A stretch of 64,000 nucleotides of DNA from Beta vulgaris subsp. vulgaris (Eukaryota; Streptophyta; Magnoliopsida; Caryophyllales; Amaranthaceae), in NCBI RefSeq assembly GCF_026745355.1, contig NC_079202.1, positions 39,039,543-39,103,542 on the forward strand, in the 5' to 3' direction. Every line of letters starts with the position of its first letter. Position 1 is the stretch's first letter. Below the pieces are notes generated by a model. The model was not told the DNA's origin. It saw only the letters and a program-made list of their open reading frames with translations, and searched no databases. A program made the translations under genes and the position numbers. Of this stretch, positions 60,111-64,000 are shown piece by piece.

Positions 60111-63100
60111 CTAACCAGTCTTTAGGTGTTGGTCCTTAGCGCCTGTTTCATCTGACAAATCTGAAGGCCATGTATGGTCAATGTTTCCATATAGTCTGGA
60201 AGGGCAACCATCACTTTGATTTTGAGGCAAGGTTTTCTTCTTCCTGAATAGACCCCATAGATAATATTTCCGCTGTAATCCTGCATTTGAGCATCAACAT
60301 GTGTTTCCGACTTGTCATTATCTGTTTCCCTCTTATATAAGAACATCTATATGTAACTTGAAGCAAACGAAATAAGTATTAAATGCTGATAAACAAACAT
60401 TACATTTACAAAAGTCTAAGATGTTTGGAGCTTACTCCAGTTATCTAGTGGCAGCTCACAAGATGAAAAGATCAGGAGTTCAACATTATTGCACTTTGAA
60501 ATCATGGCGAATTTATGCTCAATGATGTCTTCCACTAGGCAGTCATACACTCTTTCAGCTCTGTAAGACGTACAATTTACAAATGCCTAATAAAGAATTT
60601 GGGGAACTTATTTGACAAACAAATCTAATTGCAAGGATCTATTACCTGTAGTCCTCAGGAAAAAAGTACACTGCAATATTATCAGTCGTTGGCTCCATTT
60701 CCTTGAATTTGATTGGCCAGATACTGATTTTAGGAACCACCTCTACGCAGAGTGGCATGGGTAAAGAGCTTGCCACCTCTGATGCTTCTTTGCTTGCTAC
60801 ATTTGCAATGTGCGCCACCATTCCATGGACAGTATAATTGTATTCTCCATATAGCTGAAAATTCCCCCTGTGAATAGACACCATTAACAATTTGGAACTC
60901 CTTGCTGAAGTAGTTATTTCAGTTTTTCACTTTAGATGCCCAAAGTATTTTTCTGCCTTCCTCAATTAAAGGGTATGCTATAGTTTATTGCTCATATCTT
61001 CTCTATGTCAGCTGATTAAACTGCATAAAATTAGCAGAAGCAGAAAACAAGAAAAAGAGGATTATTACATCCAGATAGGATTAGGTAGTGGCTCTACAGT
61101 GTTATAGAAGTCATCTTCGAGGATGGATGATGTTTCAGGAGAGCCAGAATTAGAGGCCTCAATTCTTGTGGCTTCAGAGTATTCGCAGGGTAAATGCAGG
61201 TTATGATTCTTTTCCAAATCTTGGTTGAATGAAGATTCATTGGTTGATGGGCCAGTACCAGAATCTCTCACTGTCTGAGCTTCCACAGACATTGATGAAC
61301 AATGTGGCTTCTCTGCATCATCCTGAAGCTCCTTGAAAGATTCAATTGTTTCTGTATCTGAAACGACGTTTGTGGAATCAGACAATTGAATGACCCTTGG
61401 TTCACAAAATTCACAAGTCCATCTGATTTGACCATCATCAGTCTCTTCCAACTTATCTAGGCAGTAACTGAGAAAAGCAGAAATATATGCTGGACAAGGT
61501 TAGTCCCATGGCTTTTCGTAGCTTAGTTTCTTTTTGTTAAATACTTCTATGAACTTTCTGTAAGCATATGCAGTGGATTCTTAACAAGATATGAATTTTG
61601 TTAAATTCCATTGTAAACAATTATTGCTTTCATTTTATCTCTCTTATGTTTTCCCCAAGAAGTATTTCTTTCAAATTGCAGTAATTGCTTATCATGGATT
61701 TTCGAAATACATAAGATGTAACTTCGTATGCTCAACTCGTAACAAACGCAGAAGTTGAGTAATCACCAAATGTTGAACTATTATCATCTTATAAAAAGTT
61801 TAATATGTTCCAACACTTTCTTAGAGCTCAGGGTCATAAACGATGATAGAGATTAAAGCTCAGATCAAATATAAATGACCAACCTAAAACAAGCAGCAAG
61901 TGATTAAGGCTGCAATTATTTAACAGAGAACCAAGTTCTGAAATCTTTGTTCTTACTAATACCTGAGAAAGTAAACTTCATTGTTAATGCCTGAGACTAG
62001 CATGTGTAACACATCCATTTGGGTTGTATAGATTCAAAATACTTGCGTCTGTTTTTTTAGTCACAACTCTTCCCTATTTTAGTTATTTTGAAATAGTTGT
62101 AACTTGTAACATATGCCATATTGTTGGGATGAGGATCCGAACCTTGGGCAATTATCTAGAATTAGGGATGGTACTCCACTGACGTACCACCTCTCCCTCG
62201 CGCTACAATATTTGGTGAGAGAAAGAAACCACAAGCTAAAAAATAGGTATTTATCTTCCCCTTGGAAAAAAAAGAGGTATTTATCTTCACATTTTCTCAA
62301 TAATTTAAACTGGCAACAAAAAAAAAAGAAAAAAATTATTATGCAAAAAAGGTTTTCTGCTTCTACAGAGATCCGGTTTTATGTCACAGATGAATTAGTT
62401 TTAATTATATGAAAGGAAGAAAAAGAGTGCCATCAAGATATTTGCAGAAGAAAAGGACAATAAAGAGCACCACTATCAAGATATTATCCGAACAGTAGCC
62501 ACATATTTACATATACACACTCTCTCCCAAAATTTCGCACTAAATACTACAGAATGGTTTTGTTAGGCTGTATTTTTGTAACCAAACCAGCCATCACTCT
62601 TGCTCCTCTCTCCAGCAATTCCTCTCAGCCCACAGCACCCCGCAAACCTTCAAAGGTTACTACTTCAAAATCAAACCCTAATAAACAAAATCAGCCCTCT
62701 GTCGCGGAGATTGAACGGGCCATTGGTGCTGGCAGCTACCGTGACTATGATCCTGCCAGTATCAGGTAAACACCTCACTTTCCTTTCAGGCTCTTTCTTT
62801 TTAGTTTTGAAAAGATGTAAGTAAATTGTCTGGTATTATGAGCAAATATAATTGCATGCTTTAGCTATCCCAAGATCATCAGAAGTTTATAAGGGTCTTC
62901 CAGAATTGCACCTCGGTTTCTGAACAGCTTAAAACTATTCCGGAATAATCAAAACTTTGATTTTTTTTGTCAGTAGTTCAAACTTCTTTTAGTTTCTGTT
63001 ATTACTCAACTTTACTTGTTCATTCTTTTATATTTCATATAAAATTATAAATGCAGTGAGCCAGCAGAGAAGAAAAATGTCTTCGATGCAGTACTATCGA

Positions 63101-63894
63101 ATTCAATAGGAAAGACAGAAGGCAAAACTGAACGGGCATTACGCGAAACTGGAGAGTGGATAAGTGGGCAAACTGAGGGAGCTGCCCGCTCTTCTGGAAA
63201 GAAAATTCTGGAGGTCATGTTTTTCTGGCTTGCACCAGCTTGGTTCGTTCTACTATTGATTGCTACTGGTGCTGTTAAGTTACCCTTTAGCTTTCCTGCT
63301 CTTGATGACTTAATCATGTAAATTACTAATGACACATCAATCTTACGACTGTAGCAAACTAGCATGTATTGTACATTATGTGTCATTGATATATACTATC
63401 ATAAGATAGAAGGGAAATTTTGACAGGACTACAGGACACAATACATTACGAAATCAAACCCGAATACAATCGGATCACCTAAGGGGCAAGTTTAAGTTTC
63501 TATATAATTTTTTTTTTATAAATTGGTAAGAAGAATTCCTCTGGGTTGCCCTCGCGTAGGGCTCCTACCCAGAGGTCCATTACAAGCCAGACATCCTCCA
63601 ACCCCCCTCCCTCCTTAAATCCCAAGCAAATGCTTGGGGGTAGGAATTGACCCCTAGATCTTGTTAGGGAAGATGAGAAAGCTCATTACTTGACTCAATT
63701 TGTTTCTATATACATTCATATAATGTATGGAGTATGGTTTACGAACACCGACAATAAACTTATTAAAGGTGAAATGAATTGAAGTTGGGAAGCTAGAAAC
63801 TTACGTATGCTCCGAGATACTTTGGCACTTGCTGCATACAACTAATGCTTCAGAATAGCCTCTGCTTCCACATGTTTGGCACACCCTCATATTT
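60111..63894 (-). CDS. AIPP2-like PHD-finger protein, 5' end outside window
   Basis: Five exons join in frame with GT...AG borders and matching phases: 63805-63894, 61069-61467, 60646-60867, 60436-60560, 60111-60280 (stop TAG at 60111-60113). The first two form a C4HC3 PHD finger: CQTC, CSKC, HTYC and CEFC. The Cys/His pair HTYC spans the exon joint. A 110-residue acidic Ser-rich linker follows. Then comes a conserved C-terminal domain with PIWMGNFQLYG, GMVAHIANVASKEASEV, DNIAVYFFPEDY, VELLIFSSCELP and YYLWGLFRKKK, which matches the AIPP2/PAIPP2 family and its SPOC-like domain. In Arabidopsis these PHD proteins work with BAH-domain and CPL2 partners in histone-mark-dependent repression. More 5' exons lie beyond 63895. 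Its large intron (61468-63804) contains another gene and a SINE. Confidence 0.85.
62052..62240 (-). mobile_element. Possible tRNA-derived SINE in PHD-gene intron
   Basis: On the minus strand, GGTGGTACGTCAGTGGAGTA (A-box-like, about 62173-62192) and GGTTCGGATCCTC (B-box, about 62132-62144) are spaced as in a Pol III tRNA-type promoter. A T run (A tail on the minus strand) lies at 62052-62058. No clear target duplication was found, and the sequence does not fold as a tRNA by eye. Both it and the first exon of the nested gene sit in the same intron. Confidence 0.4.
62554..63321 (+). CDS. Small plant transmembrane protein, nested in intron on opposite strand
   Basis: Two exons, 62554-62765 and 63057-63321, join in frame (AG/GT donor at 62766-62767, TGCAG acceptor before 63057) and give 158 residues. 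The N-terminus is Ser/Thr/Pro-rich (a possible plastid or mitochondrial targeting peptide). A conserved-looking middle part follows: SVAEIERAIGAGSYRDYDP, then NSIGKTEGKTERALRETGEW. One hydrophobic segment, VMFFWLAPAWFVLLLIATGA, precedes a short PFSFPALDDLIM tail. I remember similar plant proteins of unknown function but cannot name a family. The gene lies entirely inside the 61468-63804 intron of the PHD gene, transcribed the opposite way. Confidence 0.75.
63507..63701 (-). mobile_element. tRNA-derived SINE, about 195 bp, with 11-bp target duplication
   Basis: GTTTCTATATA is duplicated perfectly at 63496-63506 and 63702-63712. On the minus strand the element starts near 63701, has a B-box-like GGGTCAATTCCTACC (about 63639-63653) and a hairpin AAGCATTTGCTTGGG. 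It ends in an A-rich tail (T run 63508-63517). It lies in the large intron of the PHD gene, downstream of the nested gene. Confidence 0.75.
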
Positions 63895-64000
63895 CTGCAA
63901 CCATTACTTTGTTTCTTTGCATTAGATGAAATCATTAGCAAACAGGAGTTTTAATTTGGAATTACAGATGAAGATTTCAAGTTAAACACAAAAACTAAAG

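Noticed and set aside
62130..62195. tRNA gene on the minus strand
   Set aside because: A-box and B-box-like words are present, but no acceptor stem or anticodon arm could be drawn; a SINE head is more likely.

Overview
This is a stretch of plant nuclear chromosome, almost certainly from a eudicot: spliced genes, AT-rich noncoding DNA, plant-type LTR retrotransposons (Athila, SIRE, Tekay/Del-like, Ale-like), CACTA, hAT and Harbinger elements, L1-type LINEs and a tRNA-derived SINE. The species cannot be named from the sequence. Four host genes were found, all near the two ends; roughly 55 kb between them is transposon DNA in which nearly every coding region is broken.

Left edge (1-2160): 5' part of an RZ1-type RRM RNA-binding protein gene on the minus strand, with a 1.1 kb intron in the 5' leader and a TATA/telo-box promoter. 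2243-3117 is a non-autonomous hAT element with an snRNA-type promoter inside. 4573-4850 is another hAT-like end. 4855-11500 is a decayed Athila (Ty3) element followed by two Athila LTR copies joined head to head (11501-13288). 15409-20850 is a minus-strand Copia element whose 3' LTR is split by a Tekay/Del-type Ty3 element (15485-18859).

Centre (21930-46640): a roughly 270-bp tandem repeat is split by a 23.5-kb insertion, a SIRE-type Copia element (22675-46228, LTRs of 1069 and 1065 bp, perfect 5-bp target duplication AGGGT). Without later insertions it would be about 9.6 kb. Two CACTA transposons landed in it. CACTA-1 (27686-32712) sits in the reverse transcriptase and itself contains an antisense Copia fragment holding a solo LTR. 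CACTA-2 (35913-44831) lies between the post-pol ORF and the 3' LTR; it carries a multi-exon Transposase_24-like gene and a captured protein-kinase fragment.

Right part: a plus-strand LINE (47570-52755) interrupted by a Harbinger MITE and a hAT MITE, then a minus-strand LINE (52833-57341) whose insertion point is 173 bp upstream of an intact mitoferrin-like (MFL1) carrier gene (57515-58717). The window ends in a minus-strand AIPP2-like PHD-finger gene (60111-63894, 5' end outside). Its 2.3-kb intron holds a complete two-exon gene on the opposite strand (62554-63321) and a SINE with an 11-bp target duplication. Target duplications and restored reading frames give a relative insertion order for most of the transposons. 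No bacterial-type operon, CRISPR array, rRNA gene or confident tRNA gene is present.
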